In this document: piece after piece, positions 17,958-25,782 of the stretch
How positions within the stretch are numbered: the first letter of the stretch is position 1
Layout of the letters: the number at the start of each line of letters is the position of its first letter
Source: Nitrospira sp. CG24E
GTDB taxonomy: Bacteria; Nitrospirota; Nitrospiria; Nitrospirales; Nitrospiraceae
Reading direction: 5' to 3'
Length of the DNA: 59,591 nucleotides
Assembly (NCBI GenBank): GCA_002869895.2
Contig: NEWP02000027.1
Location: 192,656 to 252,246, forward strand
Made by a program: the position numbers and the translations under genes
Notes under the pieces: model-generated
The model's database searches: none
What the model saw: the letters and a program-made list of their open reading frames with translations, nothing else
What the model was told of the DNA's origin: nothing

Positions 17958-18902
17958 ATGGGAAAAACAGGACTCGTCTACGATCCACGCTATCTCAACC
18001 ATGACATGGGGGCCGGACATCCTGAGTCGCCCAATCGGTTGCGGGCGATCATGCAGCAACTGGGGCAGAGCGGGACTGCGGCTCGGCTGATCAAGATTGA
18101 ACCGCTGGAAGCTGAGGACGAATGGATTACGCAGATCCACACGGCTTCGTATCTTGCAATGCTGAAGAGTCACGCACCGGCCGATGGCCGGGTCTCGCTC
18201 GACCCCGATACGTCCATGTCTCCCGGTTCATTGACCGCCGCCTATCTGGCAGCCGGTGGGGCCTTGGCTGCTGTCGATGCGATTATGGCTAAGAAAGTGG
18301 ATCATGTTTTCTGTGCAGTGCGGCCTCCCGGTCACCATGCCGAAGCCGGGCGGGCGATGGGCTTCTGTCTCTTCAATAACGTGGCGATTGCCGCGCGCTA
18401 TGTTCAGAAAAAGCATGGTCTCAAGCGCGTGTTGATTGTCGATTGGGATGTGCACCATGGCAATGGCACGCAGCACAGTTTTGAAGACGATCCCTCTGTG
18501 CTGTTCTTCAGCACGCACCAGTATCCTCATTACCCAGGCACAGGCCGCGGGACGGAGCGAGGGAAAGGCGCAGGCGAGGGGTTCACGATCAATGTGCCGA
18601 TGGAAGCGGGCGAGGGCGATGAGGAGTATCGCGCCGTTTTTCAAAAATCGTTGCTGCCTGCGGCGGATCTCTTCAAGCCGGATTTCGTGATCATTTCGGC
18701 CGGCTTCGACGCGCACAAAGACGATCCACTCGCAAGCATGGGGTTGACGGAAGAAGGCTATGCAGACCTCACAGGCATTGTGGCGGACATCGCCAAACGC
18801 CATGCGGGCGGGCGCATCGTCTCGTCGCTCGAAGGAGGGTATCATCTGCCGGCTTTGGCTGCCTCGGTCGATCGCCACATCCAGGCGCTCATAGCCATAT
18901 GA
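17958..18902 (+). CDS. Histone-deacetylase-family (AcuC-like) hydrolase
   Basis: 314 residues, single domain of the arginase/deacetylase superfamily. Zinc-site and catalytic motifs are intact: GHPESPNRL near residue 20, RPPGHHAE near 118, DWDVHHGNGTQ near 165 and SAGFDAHKDDP near 248. Such enzymes remove acetyl groups from acetyl-lysine, acetylpolyamines or related amides, and the substrate cannot be read from sequence. The stop overlaps the start of the following cytochrome gene (ATGA), so the two are translationally coupled. A repeat element occupies its immediate upstream region. Confidence 0.9.
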   Translation: MGKTGLVYDPRYLNHDMGAGHPESPNRLRAIMQQLGQSGTAARLIKIEPLEAEDEWITQIHTASYLAMLKSHAPADGRVSLDPDTSMSPGSLTAAYLAAGGALAAVDAIMAKKVDHVFCAVRPPGHHAEAGRAMGFCLFNNVAIAARYVQKKHGLKRVLIVDWDVHHGNGTQHSFEDDPSVLFFSTHQYPHYPGTGRGTERGKGAGEGFTINVPMEAGEGDEEYRAVFQKSLLPAADLFKPDFVIISAGFDAHKDDPLASMGLTEEGYADLTGIVADIAKRHAGGRIVSSLEGGYHLPALAASVDRHIQALIAI

Positions 18903-20185
18903 AGATCGTTGTCAAAGTTTTGCTCGGCTGTGTGCTGGCGGGGGTCTGTATCTACTTGTATTACACCGAGATCAAACCGGTCGTGATTTTCGGGTTGCGG
19001 CCTGAATATGCCCATGCGATTCCCTATCAAAAAATCCCGGAGGGCCTGACGAGTTTAAAAGCCGAGTCTTGCGGGGAATGCCATCGCGAGATCTACGACG
19101 AATGGAAGACGAGTATCCATGCCCATGCCTATGAAGACCCATTTTTTCAGGCCTATTGGAAAAAGGATAAGAACGTTTGGGTCTGTCTGAACTGTCACAC
19201 TCCGCTGGAAAATCAACAGCCGACCTTGGTGAAAGAGATCCCGCGAGGGAGGGTGGAGAAGGCGGTGCAGGAGCCCAATCCCCAGTACGATCCCGAGTAT
19301 CAGAAGGAATCGGTCACCTGCGCAGTTTGTCATGTGCGCGATGGAGCCATTTACGGACCGTTCGAGGATTCTGCCGCGCCTCATCCGACCAAGTTCGATC
19401 CGAATTTCAGGACGGCGCAGGTCTGTCAACGATGTCACAATGTCGTGTCCGGACCGGCTCAATTCTATAACGGAGGACCTTGCGGGACCTATGCAGAGTA
19501 CGAAGGCAAGTTCTTCATGCAGGAACGGGGTTTCATTTGCCAGAGTTGCCACATGCCTGAAATCGACCGGCCGGTCGCGTTGAATAGTCCGATCCGGCGT
19601 GGGCGTATGCACCTCTGGCGCGGTGGGCACGACCCGGATATGGTGAAGCGGGCGGTGGCGGTACAGGTAAAGGCCGACAACGTTTCGCCTAAGCCGGGCG
19701 AGCGGGTCGGATTCACGCTCACGTTGGTCAATGCAGGCGCCGGTCATAAGATTCCAACCGGCGATCCCGATCGATACTTTACGGTGGAATTTTCCGTGGA
19801 AGATCGGCAGGGGCGGGGGCTGGATCACCAGACCTCAACCATGGGACGCTGGATCATGTGGCAGCCGGCCATTGTCGAGTTGTATGATAATCGCTTATTG
19901 CCCTTGGCCAGCCGGGAGTACCAGTTTGCATACCAACTTCCGGCTCAGGCAGAGGGATTGAAAGTGAAGACCCGCGTGCAGTACCACATTCTGACCGATA
20001 AGCAACATGCGATGTTGCAGACCAAGTATGGGCTGACGGGAAACGATCCCTATCGATTCGTCGTATACGAGCGGGAGTTTCCGCTGTCCCCTGCGCTTGC
20101 CACGGTATTAAGTGAGAGCCTTCAGCCTTCAGCCTTCAGCCTTCAGTCTGAAGGATTAAGTTGCAAAGCTGGAGCTGAGGGCTGA
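18899..20185 (+). CDS. Membrane-anchored pentahaem cytochrome c
   Basis: 428 residues with an N-terminal membrane helix (about 5-24) followed by a periplasmic domain. Five CxxCH haem-binding motifs occur at about residues 58 (CGECH), 96 (CLNCH), 141 (CAVCH), 176 (CQRCH) and 214 (CQSCH), so five covalent haems are predicted. The arrangement recalls the cytochrome c-554 type of multihaem proteins, suggesting electron transfer. The second half has no haem motifs and looks beta-rich. The last 20 or so residues are encoded by a 7-base tandem repeat (AGCCTTC, four copies) and its flank, so the C-terminus is repeat-derived. It overlaps the preceding deacetylase by four bases. Confidence 0.88.
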   Translation: MKIVVKVLLGCVLAGVCIYLYYTEIKPVVIFGLRPEYAHAIPYQKIPEGLTSLKAESCGECHREIYDEWKTSIHAHAYEDPFFQAYWKKDKNVWVCLNCHTPLENQQPTLVKEIPRGRVEKAVQEPNPQYDPEYQKESVTCAVCHVRDGAIYGPFEDSAAPHPTKFDPNFRTAQVCQRCHNVVSGPAQFYNGGPCGTYAEYEGKFFMQERGFICQSCHMPEIDRPVALNSPIRRGRMHLWRGGHDPDMVKRAVAVQVKADNVSPKPGERVGFTLTLVNAGAGHKIPTGDPDRYFTVEFSVEDRQGRGLDHQTSTMGRWIMWQPAIVELYDNRLLPLASREYQFAYQLPAQAEGLKVKTRVQYHILTDKQHAMLQTKYGLTGNDPYRFVVYEREFPLSPALATVLSESLQPSAFSLQSEGLSCKAGAEG

Positions 20186-20190
20186 TCGAC
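20116..20190. repeat. AGCCTTC tandem repeat with weak hairpin partner
   Basis: Four direct copies of AGCCTTC at about 20117-20146 are followed by CTGAAGG and, further on, GGAGCTGAGGGCTGA. It lies inside the 3' end of the cytochrome reading frame. Confidence 0.75.
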
Positions 20191-20216
20191 GACAGCTCGT
20201 ATCGCAAGAGGAACAG

Positions 20217-21095
20217 ATGACACATGCGTTGCTGATCGACACCGACATGCTCCAGCAGAGTTTGGGGCAACCAGGTTTGGTCATTCTCGATGTGCGGGGG
20301 CGGGCAACCTACGAGTTCGGCGGCCATATTCCAGGGGCGGTGCATACGACCTGGCATGAGTACAGCGATCCGAATGCCGTGCCGAAGGGCTTGCTGGACC
20401 CAGATCGTGGGCGCATGGAGCAGAAGATTCGTGCCTTGGGTATCAGTGAAGACAGCGATGTGGTCATCTATTCCAATCCGTTCGACAACTGGGGCGACGA
20501 AGGCCGCATGTTCTGGATGTTGGAATATCTTGGGCACAGGCGCTTGCGTATTCTGGACGGGGGCTGGGTCAAGTGGATACAGGAAAAGCGGCCATTCGAA
20601 CATGGGTGCGTGACGCCCAAGCCCGGAACCTTCACAGTCAAACCGGTGGCTTCCGTGATCGCCGGCAAAGACGAATTGAAGCATCTTGTGAAGCAGCCGC
20701 ATCCCGGTACGGTGATCGTCGATGCTCGTAGCCTCGAAGAATATCTTGGAAAAGAGGTCTCGGGGATTCCGAGACCAGGCCATATTCCCTCCGCGATCCA
20801 TCTGGCTTGGACCGGATTTCTTCATGCGAACGCCACGGTGAAAGATCTACAGGTGATCACAGAGAGCCTTGCAGAAAAGGGTCTCACGCAGGACCAAGAG
20901 ATCATTTGCTATTGCACCGGCGGCGTTCGTGCAGCCTGGTTGTATTTTGTCCTCAAGCTCGCCGGGTATCGGAAGGTCCGTAACTATCCTGGATCCTGGT
21001 GGGAGTGGAGTCGGGACTTTGCCTGTCCGGTGGAGAAAGACGCTAAGGGCTTGAGCCATATCTTGAACGTCGATCCTCAGGTCAAGCCTTCTTGA
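20217..21095 (+). CDS. Two-domain thiosulfate/3-mercaptopyruvate sulfurtransferase (rhodanese)
   Basis: 292 residues with two rhodanese domains (about 8-130 and 160-285). Only the second carries the catalytic cysteine, in CTGGVR at about residue 233. The equivalent loop of the first domain lacks Cys, as in typical tandem rhodaneses. It transfers sulfane sulfur from thiosulfate or mercaptopyruvate to an acceptor. No signal peptide is seen, so it is cytoplasmic. GAGG lies a few bases before the ATG. It follows the multihaem cytochrome by 31 bases, so co-transcription is possible. Confidence 0.9.
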   Translation: MTHALLIDTDMLQQSLGQPGLVILDVRGRATYEFGGHIPGAVHTTWHEYSDPNAVPKGLLDPDRGRMEQKIRALGISEDSDVVIYSNPFDNWGDEGRMFWMLEYLGHRRLRILDGGWVKWIQEKRPFEHGCVTPKPGTFTVKPVASVIAGKDELKHLVKQPHPGTVIVDARSLEEYLGKEVSGIPRPGHIPSAIHLAWTGFLHANATVKDLQVITESLAEKGLTQDQEIICYCTGGVRAAWLYFVLKLAGYRKVRNYPGSWWEWSRDFACPVEKDAKGLSHILNVDPQVKPS

Positions 21096-21189
21096 CAGCA
21101 AAAATATGGGTGTGTAAGGTGAATGGAAATCAGACTCTGGCAGATACCGTTCTTCCGTCGAATAAACCTTAATCACTGAGGAGGGATCC

Positions 21190-21534
21190 ATGCAAATGAG
21201 AATCCATCGTGGAGCAATGGTCGTGGCGGCGGTTGCTGCGCTTGTTGGCTTCCCGCTGTTCAGCGGGCTCGCCCTTGCAGCAGACAAGCATCTGGGTGAA
21301 GCCTTGGAGCATGCCAAGGAAGCTGTGGCGCATGGCAAGGCCGGTCATGCCGATGCCATCGTGCAACATGCAGAGGAAGCGCTCAAGCATGCCGGAGCAG
21401 CCGGGAAAAATCCTCATGTGGATGAAGGGATCAAGCACCTCAAGGAGGCGGTTGAGCATGGCAAGGCCGGCCATGCCGATGTAGCCACACAACATGCTGA
21501 AGGCGCCGTGACCCATTTGTCCGAAGTAAAGTAA
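21190..21534 (+). CDS. Periplasmic small metal-binding protein (SmbP-like)
   Basis: 114 residues with a signal peptide (hydrophobic about 8-28, cleavage after ALAA). The mature part of about 85 residues is helical and rich in His, Ala, Lys and Glu, with recurring seven-residue units such as HAKEAVAHGKAGHAD and HLKEAVEHGKAGHAD. This layout matches SmbP of ammonia oxidisers, which binds copper and other divalent metals. It probably buffers metals in the periplasm of a copper-demanding organism. GAGGAGGG is placed for ATG 21190; an in-frame ATG two codons later is the alternative. Confidence 0.87.
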   Translation: MQMRIHRGAMVVAAVAALVGFPLFSGLALAADKHLGEALEHAKEAVAHGKAGHADAIVQHAEEALKHAGAAGKNPHVDEGIKHLKEAVEHGKAGHADVATQHAEGAVTHLSEVK

Positions 21535-21560
21535 GTCGATCGGTCTGGGATTGCTATCGA

Positions 21561-21584
21561 ACGGGCAGGGGTAACCCTGCCCGT
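21561..21584 (+). terminator. Hairpin terminator after the SmbP-like gene
   Basis: A perfect 10-base stem ACGGGCAGGG/CCCTGCCCGT with a four-base loop, followed by TGTGTTCT rather than a long T-run. Confidence 0.65.
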
Positions 21585-21607
21585 TGTGTTCTGGGGATAT
21601 GACGATC

Positions 21608-22396
21608 ATGCGCATCGGATATTTTCAGTTCGCTCCACGGTTTGGCGAGGTGTCGCAGAATTTGGATAGGGTGCTGGAAACACTCGCTCAGGCTGAGGCC
21701 GATCTGGTCGTCTTGCCCGAGTTGTTTGCGTCCGGTTATCAGTTTGTGTCGCAACAAGAGGCAATCGAGTTGTCGGAATCGGTGCCTGATGGACCAACCA
21801 CACAACGCCTGATAGACCTTGCCAGGCGGCGCAAGATGGTGATTGTCGCCGGTCTTCCGGAGCGCGCCGGGGCCGCCTGTTATAACTCCGCCGTGATCGT
21901 CGGTCTGTCCGGGTTTATCGGCTGTTATCGCAAGACCCATCTCTTCTTTGAAGAAACGCTCTTCTTTACACCAGGGGATACAGGTTTTCAGGTGTGGGAT
22001 ATCGGACCGGCCAAGATCGGTGTGATGATTTGTTTCGATTGGTATTATCCGGAGGCTGCTCGCACGCTGGCGCTTAAGGGAGCCGATATCATCTGCCATC
22101 CCTCCAATCTCATTTTGCCCAACTGCCCTGACTCCATGCCGGTTCGGTGTTTGGAAAATCGAGTATTCGCCGTGACAGCGAATCGCACAGGCAGCGAAGC
22201 GCGAAGCGGCAAAGATCAACTGACATTTATCGGGAATAGCGAAGTTGTCGCTCCACGTGGGACGATTCTGCATCGCGCGCCTCGAGACCAGGAAGAGCTC
22301 TATATCGTCGAGATCGATCCCGCCGATGCACGGAATAAAGCCCTCACTCCTTATAACGACCTGCTCCGCGATCGACGAGAATCCCTCTACCGATAA
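21608..22396 (+). CDS. Nitrilase-superfamily carbon-nitrogen hydrolase
   Basis: About 262 residues. The Glu-Lys-Cys catalytic triad of the superfamily is visible in PELFASG, YRKTHLF and MICFDWYYPEA. It hydrolyses an amide or nitrile; length and motifs resemble omega-amidase and other Nit-type amidases, but the substrate is uncertain. ATG 21608 is preferred over ATG 21599 because GGGGA lies a suitable distance before it. An AACCAA-type hairpin follows. Confidence 0.85.
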   Translation: MRIGYFQFAPRFGEVSQNLDRVLETLAQAEADLVVLPELFASGYQFVSQQEAIELSESVPDGPTTQRLIDLARRRKMVIVAGLPERAGAACYNSAVIVGLSGFIGCYRKTHLFFEETLFFTPGDTGFQVWDIGPAKIGVMICFDWYYPEAARTLALKGADIICHPSNLILPNCPDSMPVRCLENRVFAVTANRTGSEARSGKDQLTFIGNSEVVAPRGTILHRAPRDQEELYIVEIDPADARNKALTPYNDLLRDRRESLYR

Positions 22397-22412
22397 CGCA
22401 GGAGGTTGCTCT

Positions 22413-22486
22413 TGTGTGTGTGGTCTATTTGGTTTGTTTGGTTGAACGAAATAACCAAATGAACTAAACAAACCAGATCAACCAGC
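22413..22486. repeat. AACCAA-type word-repeat hairpin
   Basis: Left arm GGTCTATTTGGTTTGTTTGG and right arm AACCAAATGAACTAAACAAA, meeting near 22445. It lies between the amidase and AlgH-family genes. Confidence 0.75.
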
Positions 22487-22529
22487 CTCCCGCTTGCACG
22501 CTACCGGCCAGCGCGGTAGGATTAACACT

Positions 22530-23090
22530 ATGAAAGCTCCACTCGCAAAAGGTATTTTCCTGATTGCAGCGCCGTCCTTGCGCGATCCGAACTTTCGACA
22601 GACCGTCGTGTTGCTCTGCGAGCACGGGGCCGAAGGCGCGTTGGGTGTCGTCGTCAATCGCCCGACGGCGATGTCGGTTTCGGAGGCCTTGCCGCAAGTA
22701 CCGATCCTTGAAGGCCAAGGGCATGTCCTCTTCTCCGGAGGACCGGTACAAACAAACCAGGTGATGATGCTCTATCGCTTGGATCAATTGCCTGAGAATT
22801 CCCATCACGTCTTCGATGGAGTCTGCCTCGGCGGGGATACAGACCTCGTCGATCGTATTTTGATGTCTAGTGAGGGGCGCGAGGCCTTTCGTGCCTATAT
22901 CGGGTATTCCGGATGGGGTCCAGGGCAGCTGGAATCTGAAATGCAGACCGGATCATGGTTTACCATTCCCGCAGATCCCAGTGCGGTGTTCGACAAGGAT
23001 CCCACACGTATCTGGCCGGACATCGTGAGCGCCCTAGGCGACGACTATCGTCATTATGCGGATATGCCCATCGACCCTTCCCTGAATTAG
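22530..23090 (+). CDS. YqgE/AlgH family protein
   Basis: 186 residues, the usual family length. Recognisable segments include FLIAAPSLRDPNFRQTVVLL near the start, GALGVVVNRPT, LFSGGPV and GYSGWGPGQLE. The fold is known structurally, but the molecular role is not established. The likely start is ATG 22530, because the upstream in-frame TTG would add residues outside the family. Its TAG stop forms the first bases of the following repeat element. Confidence 0.88.
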   Translation: MKAPLAKGIFLIAAPSLRDPNFRQTVVLLCEHGAEGALGVVVNRPTAMSVSEALPQVPILEGQGHVLFSGGPVQTNQVMMLYRLDQLPENSHHVFDGVCLGGDTDLVDRILMSSEGREAFRAYIGYSGWGPGQLESEMQTGSWFTIPADPSAVFDKDPTRIWPDIVSALGDDYRHYADMPIDPSLN

Positions 23091-23258
23091 CAGGATGCTG
23101 AAAAAATAGGCGAGGTGGCTGGGACGACCCCCTTGCTCGCGCAACGCGCGGCCTGAGAAGGCCCTCGTTGGACGCGCGCAGTTGGGATCATCCCACCCAC
23201 CCCGTAGGGATGAGAGTTTTGCTGCGGCCTTGCTGAACGGCCATTTTGAGCATCCTGC
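23090..23258. repeat. Long-form GCAGGATGCTGAAAAA element
   Basis: Ends GCAGGATGCTGAAAAAA and ATTTTGAGCATCCTGC. Its core contains GCGCAACGCGCGGCC and TCGTTGGACGCGCGCAGT and the palindromic pair GGGACGACCC/GGGATCATCCC. The stop codon of the AlgH-family gene (TAG, 23088-23090) overlaps its first base. A near copy is at 24652. Confidence 0.85.
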
Positions 23259-23395
23259 GGGAAGCCTCTCCATCCGGGATTGCTCGTGGTCGAGATTCAG
23301 AGAGTGCCCACAGTTTTGCAAACAACTTGTAAGTCTCGTGCTCATTCCTTGCTCCGTTCGTTGCGGCTTTTACGCGTGGAGTGTTACGCTGAGGA

Positions 23396-24652
23396 ATGCT
23401 GCAGCCGCAGGCCCACACACGTCTCCCGTGGTCGCGTATCGCAATAGCCGTCATAGCCTTCTGTTTCTCCGGCTCACTCTCGGCTTGTGGGGTGGCTTAC
23501 ACCATCATCAAGTCGGAATCCAAGCTGGACCGTCTGTCCGTACCGATGACGAAGGCCGAGGTGATCGACCAGATCGGTCGGCCTGACCGTGTGCTGCGAG
23601 ACGATGGCCATCTGCTGGTCTGGGAATATTCCCTGACAGCCCGCAAACAGTGGCTCTATGAATTGGCACTCTGCCCTCTCTCGGTCTGGGTCGGCGGCTG
23701 CATTTTCTATCCCTTCACGAACATTGCCGTAGACCATCAACGTGAGTATCCACACCACATTGTGTTGGTAAACGAGGAACTCTGTGCCTGGGGCCCTCCT
23801 GCTGCCATCCTACAGCGACGCCGCACCTGTGCCTCGTCGGGCACTGCAGCTCTTGGGGCAGGAGGGATGCGTGGACGTCCTGAGCCGGTGGTGACCGGCA
23901 TTGGCCCGATCAATCGTGACACGATCGATCGCTATCGGACAATGGCAGTCATGTTGTTTGAGGATGCGCCGGATGCACAGGGATCCGGGTCGCGCGTCGC
24001 CGGAATTGTAACGACCCTGTTGCTGGACTTGGATCTCAATATGGTTGAGCGAGCCGAGCTCGATGAAGTGTTCAAAGAACAAGTTGTCCAATTACAGCAT
24101 GCTGACGATGCCGATGTGCTGAAAGTCGGACAACTCGTCGGTGCTCAGGCCATCGTGGTGGGCGAAGTGCAACAATGGGAGCGATCCGAAGGCGACCAGA
24201 CCAACCGCGTGTCGCTGGCCTTCCGGATGATCGATGTCGAGAGCGGCGTGGTGTTATTCAACGGGGGAGGATACGGTTCCGATCCCACGGTTGACGATCC
24301 AGAGGGCTTGGCGCGGGTGATCGTCAATCGCATCCTCTCCCGGTTCGGTTCACAGACAGGATTGCTCGGCTCCGGACGGATCGGAGTCAACTGGGAACTT
24401 CAAGAATCAGCAGGCGCGCGATACTATCTCGTGCGGGAACTTCGCAGCGGATTACCGGCCGAGAAGGCTGGTCTCAAGGCGGGCGATAGAGTCATCGCCT
24501 GTAACGGCGCAGTACTGTCCCTCGTATTATCCGAGCGGGAAGCAAAACGGCTCTGTCAGGTTGAAGCAGGACAGACACTCCAGTTAGATGTGCGTCGAGC
24601 GAATCAGCCAATTGAGGTACTGATCATCGCTGAAAAGCGCCCGGGGCTCTAG
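23396..24652 (+). CDS. Lipoprotein with CsgG-like and PDZ domains
   Basis: 418 residues. The signal peptide ends in a lipobox (LSAC, Cys31). Residues 38-145 include a segment resembling SmpA/OmlA-type small outer-membrane proteins (MTKAEVIDQIGRPDRV). Residues about 175-305 resemble CsgG/GNA1162-type domains (MAVMLFED, MVERAELDEVFKEQ, VGAQAIVVGEV). Residues about 345-415 form a PDZ domain (GLPAEKAGLKAGDRVIACNG). CsgG relatives form or assist outer-membrane pores, so a role at the outer membrane is plausible. The exact combination is unusual. Its TAG stop is shared with the start of a repeat element. Confidence 0.8.
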   Translation: MLQPQAHTRLPWSRIAIAVIAFCFSGSLSACGVAYTIIKSESKLDRLSVPMTKAEVIDQIGRPDRVLRDDGHLLVWEYSLTARKQWLYELALCPLSVWVGGCIFYPFTNIAVDHQREYPHHIVLVNEELCAWGPPAAILQRRRTCASSGTAALGAGGMRGRPEPVVTGIGPINRDTIDRYRTMAVMLFEDAPDAQGSGSRVAGIVTTLLLDLDLNMVERAELDEVFKEQVVQLQHADDADVLKVGQLVGAQAIVVGEVQQWERSEGDQTNRVSLAFRMIDVESGVVLFNGGGYGSDPTVDDPEGLARVIVNRILSRFGSQTGLLGSGRIGVNWELQESAGARYYLVRELRSGLPAEKAGLKAGDRVIACNGAVLSLVLSEREAKRLCQVEAGQTLQLDVRRANQPIEVLIIAEKRPGL

Positions 24653-24820
24653 CAGGATGCTGAAAAAAGAGACGGGATGGCTGGGACGACCCCCGTGCTC
24701 GCGCAACGCGCGGCTTAAGAAAGCCCTCGTTGGACGCGCGCAGTTGGGATCATCCTACCCACCCCTTGTAAAGCGATAGTTTGCCTGCGGCCTTGCTGAC
24801 AGCCTTTTTGAGCACCCTGC
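24652..24820. repeat. Long-form GCAGGATGCTGAAAAA element
   Basis: Near-identical in layout to 23090-23258: begins GCAGGATGCTGAAAAAAG and ends CCTTTTTGAGCACCCTGC, with the GCGCAACGCGCGGC core. The preceding gene's TAG stop provides its first base, as at 23090. The two copies bracket the CsgG-PDZ lipoprotein gene in direct orientation. Confidence 0.85.
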
Positions 24821-25048
24821 GTAACGTACTCCTGTCATCCCAGGCGTGCGGATCAGTGAAATTCCGGCGTGCCACCGAGTTGTTCCTCAGCCTGCTAGAT
24901 CGATAGTCCGGTCTGTTGACTTGATGCCGGCGCGATCCTATTCCCCACCACTGTATTGCCGCTGTTCATCAGCTTCTGCAGCTCCTAAGGAGTTTTGATA
25001 TTTTGACTACGCTTGTCGTCATGTTGGCTCAAGTACGGAGCCCTTCGG
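24821..25048. other. Non-coding stretch with a short uvrA-like remnant
   Basis: No gene is supported. Positions about 24948-24985 read CCACCACTGTATTGCCGCTG and then TTCATCAGCTTCTGCAGC. This closely matches the 3' part of uvrA at about 25970-26009 (about 35 of 39 bases). It looks like a relic of a partial uvrA duplication. Confidence 0.55.
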
Positions 25049-25423
25049 TTACTCCTTGAGCCAGAACCGCTTGAGGTCGAATGACAATTGCCGATGGTGT
25101 TTTATGGCGAGGAAGACTACTTGATGCCGGCGCACGAGATAGAGCACGAGATAGTCGTCCATTATGAACTCTCGCAGATCGTCTCCCTTGTTTAAGAGCT
25201 TGCTCAGTATCTTGGTTAGCGCCTTCGCTTTCGCGGACTTCACCCTGCAAGCTAAGAACGACCGGCCGGATTGCGGGAATTGGCAAAGCATGGGGATGAC
25301 TTCGTCGAAGAGGCGGTCGAGAAACCGATGAAATGCCGTTCGGCTGTGTGGGGCAACGAACTCTTCGATGGCGGTGAGGTTGTCGGAGAAGTTTTCAGTG
25401 AAACGCGGTCGCTTACCGGCCAT
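25049..25423 (-). CDS. RelE/ParE-family toxin
   Basis: 124 residues, slightly long for the family. The N-terminal two-helix part (FTENFSDNLTAIEEFV...AFHRFLDRLFDEVIPML) and the C-terminal strand pattern (REFIMDDYLVLYLVRRHQVVFLAIKHHRQ) fit ParE/RelE toxins. Members act as mRNA interferases or gyrase poisons, and which applies here is unclear. It overlaps the upstream antitoxin by 11 bases, typical of coupled toxin-antitoxin pairs. Confidence 0.8.
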   Translation of the reverse strand: MAGKRPRFTENFSDNLTAIEEFVAPHSRTAFHRFLDRLFDEVIPMLCQFPQSGRSFLACRVKSAKAKALTKILSKLLNKGDDLREFIMDDYLVLYLVRRHQVVFLAIKHHRQLSFDLKRFWLKE

Positions 25424-25694
25424 GACGGGATTTGAGTTGAGCGAGGCTGAGGGTCTTGCCTGCCTTGACGTCGGTGAGGCCCTTGATTGCTTCCTCTAGC
25501 AATCCGAGGTGAATGTGTTCCCGTTCAAGCCGGTGGTAGTAGTCCAAGCGGTCCGCGTCGATGAGCGCCGCGCAGCTGCCCCCGTTCTTTGTAATGAGCT
25601 TCTCGCTTCCTTTGGTCCGCACTTCCTCGCATAGCTCTGTGAGTTTTGCGCGCGCCTGACTCAGTGAGATGATGTCTTTGGAGGTAATGCTCAT
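25413..25694 (-). CDS. Phd/YefM-family antitoxin
   Basis: 93 residues. The N-terminal DNA-binding part (IISLSQARAKLTELCEEVRT) fits the Phd/YefM fold, and the C-terminal part should wrap the cognate toxin. It is first in the operon and should repress its own promoter. AGGAG precedes the ATG, and a good promoter lies at 25724-25752. Confidence 0.82.
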   Translation of the reverse strand: MSITSKDIISLSQARAKLTELCEEVRTKGSEKLITKNGGSCAALIDADRLDYYHRLEREHIHLGLLEEAIKGLTDVKAGKTLSLAQLKSRHGR

Positions 25695-25723
25695 CGGATT
25701 CTCCTGGTGAGAGTAGTCGTGGC

Positions 25724-25752
25724 AGTCTAAATACTGTACAGAATTATGTCAA
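25724..25752 (-). promoter_or_regulatory. Promoter of the toxin-antitoxin operon
   Basis: On the minus strand a perfect TTGACA (25747-25752) and TAGACT (25724-25729) are 17 bases apart. The spacer contains TGTACA, a small palindrome that could belong to an operator for the antitoxin. Confidence 0.65.
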
Positions 25753-25782
25753 GTTATGATGCGTAAGAGTGGAGCGCAGGCA

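Noticed and set aside
20116-20150. CRISPR-like array
   Set aside because: The repeats are 7-base tandem units without spacers; no cas genes are present.
21554-22471. 305-codon minus-strand frame opposite the amidase
   Set aside because: Antisense of the nitrilase-family gene, whose catalytic triad is intact; the frame also starts in a word-repeat.
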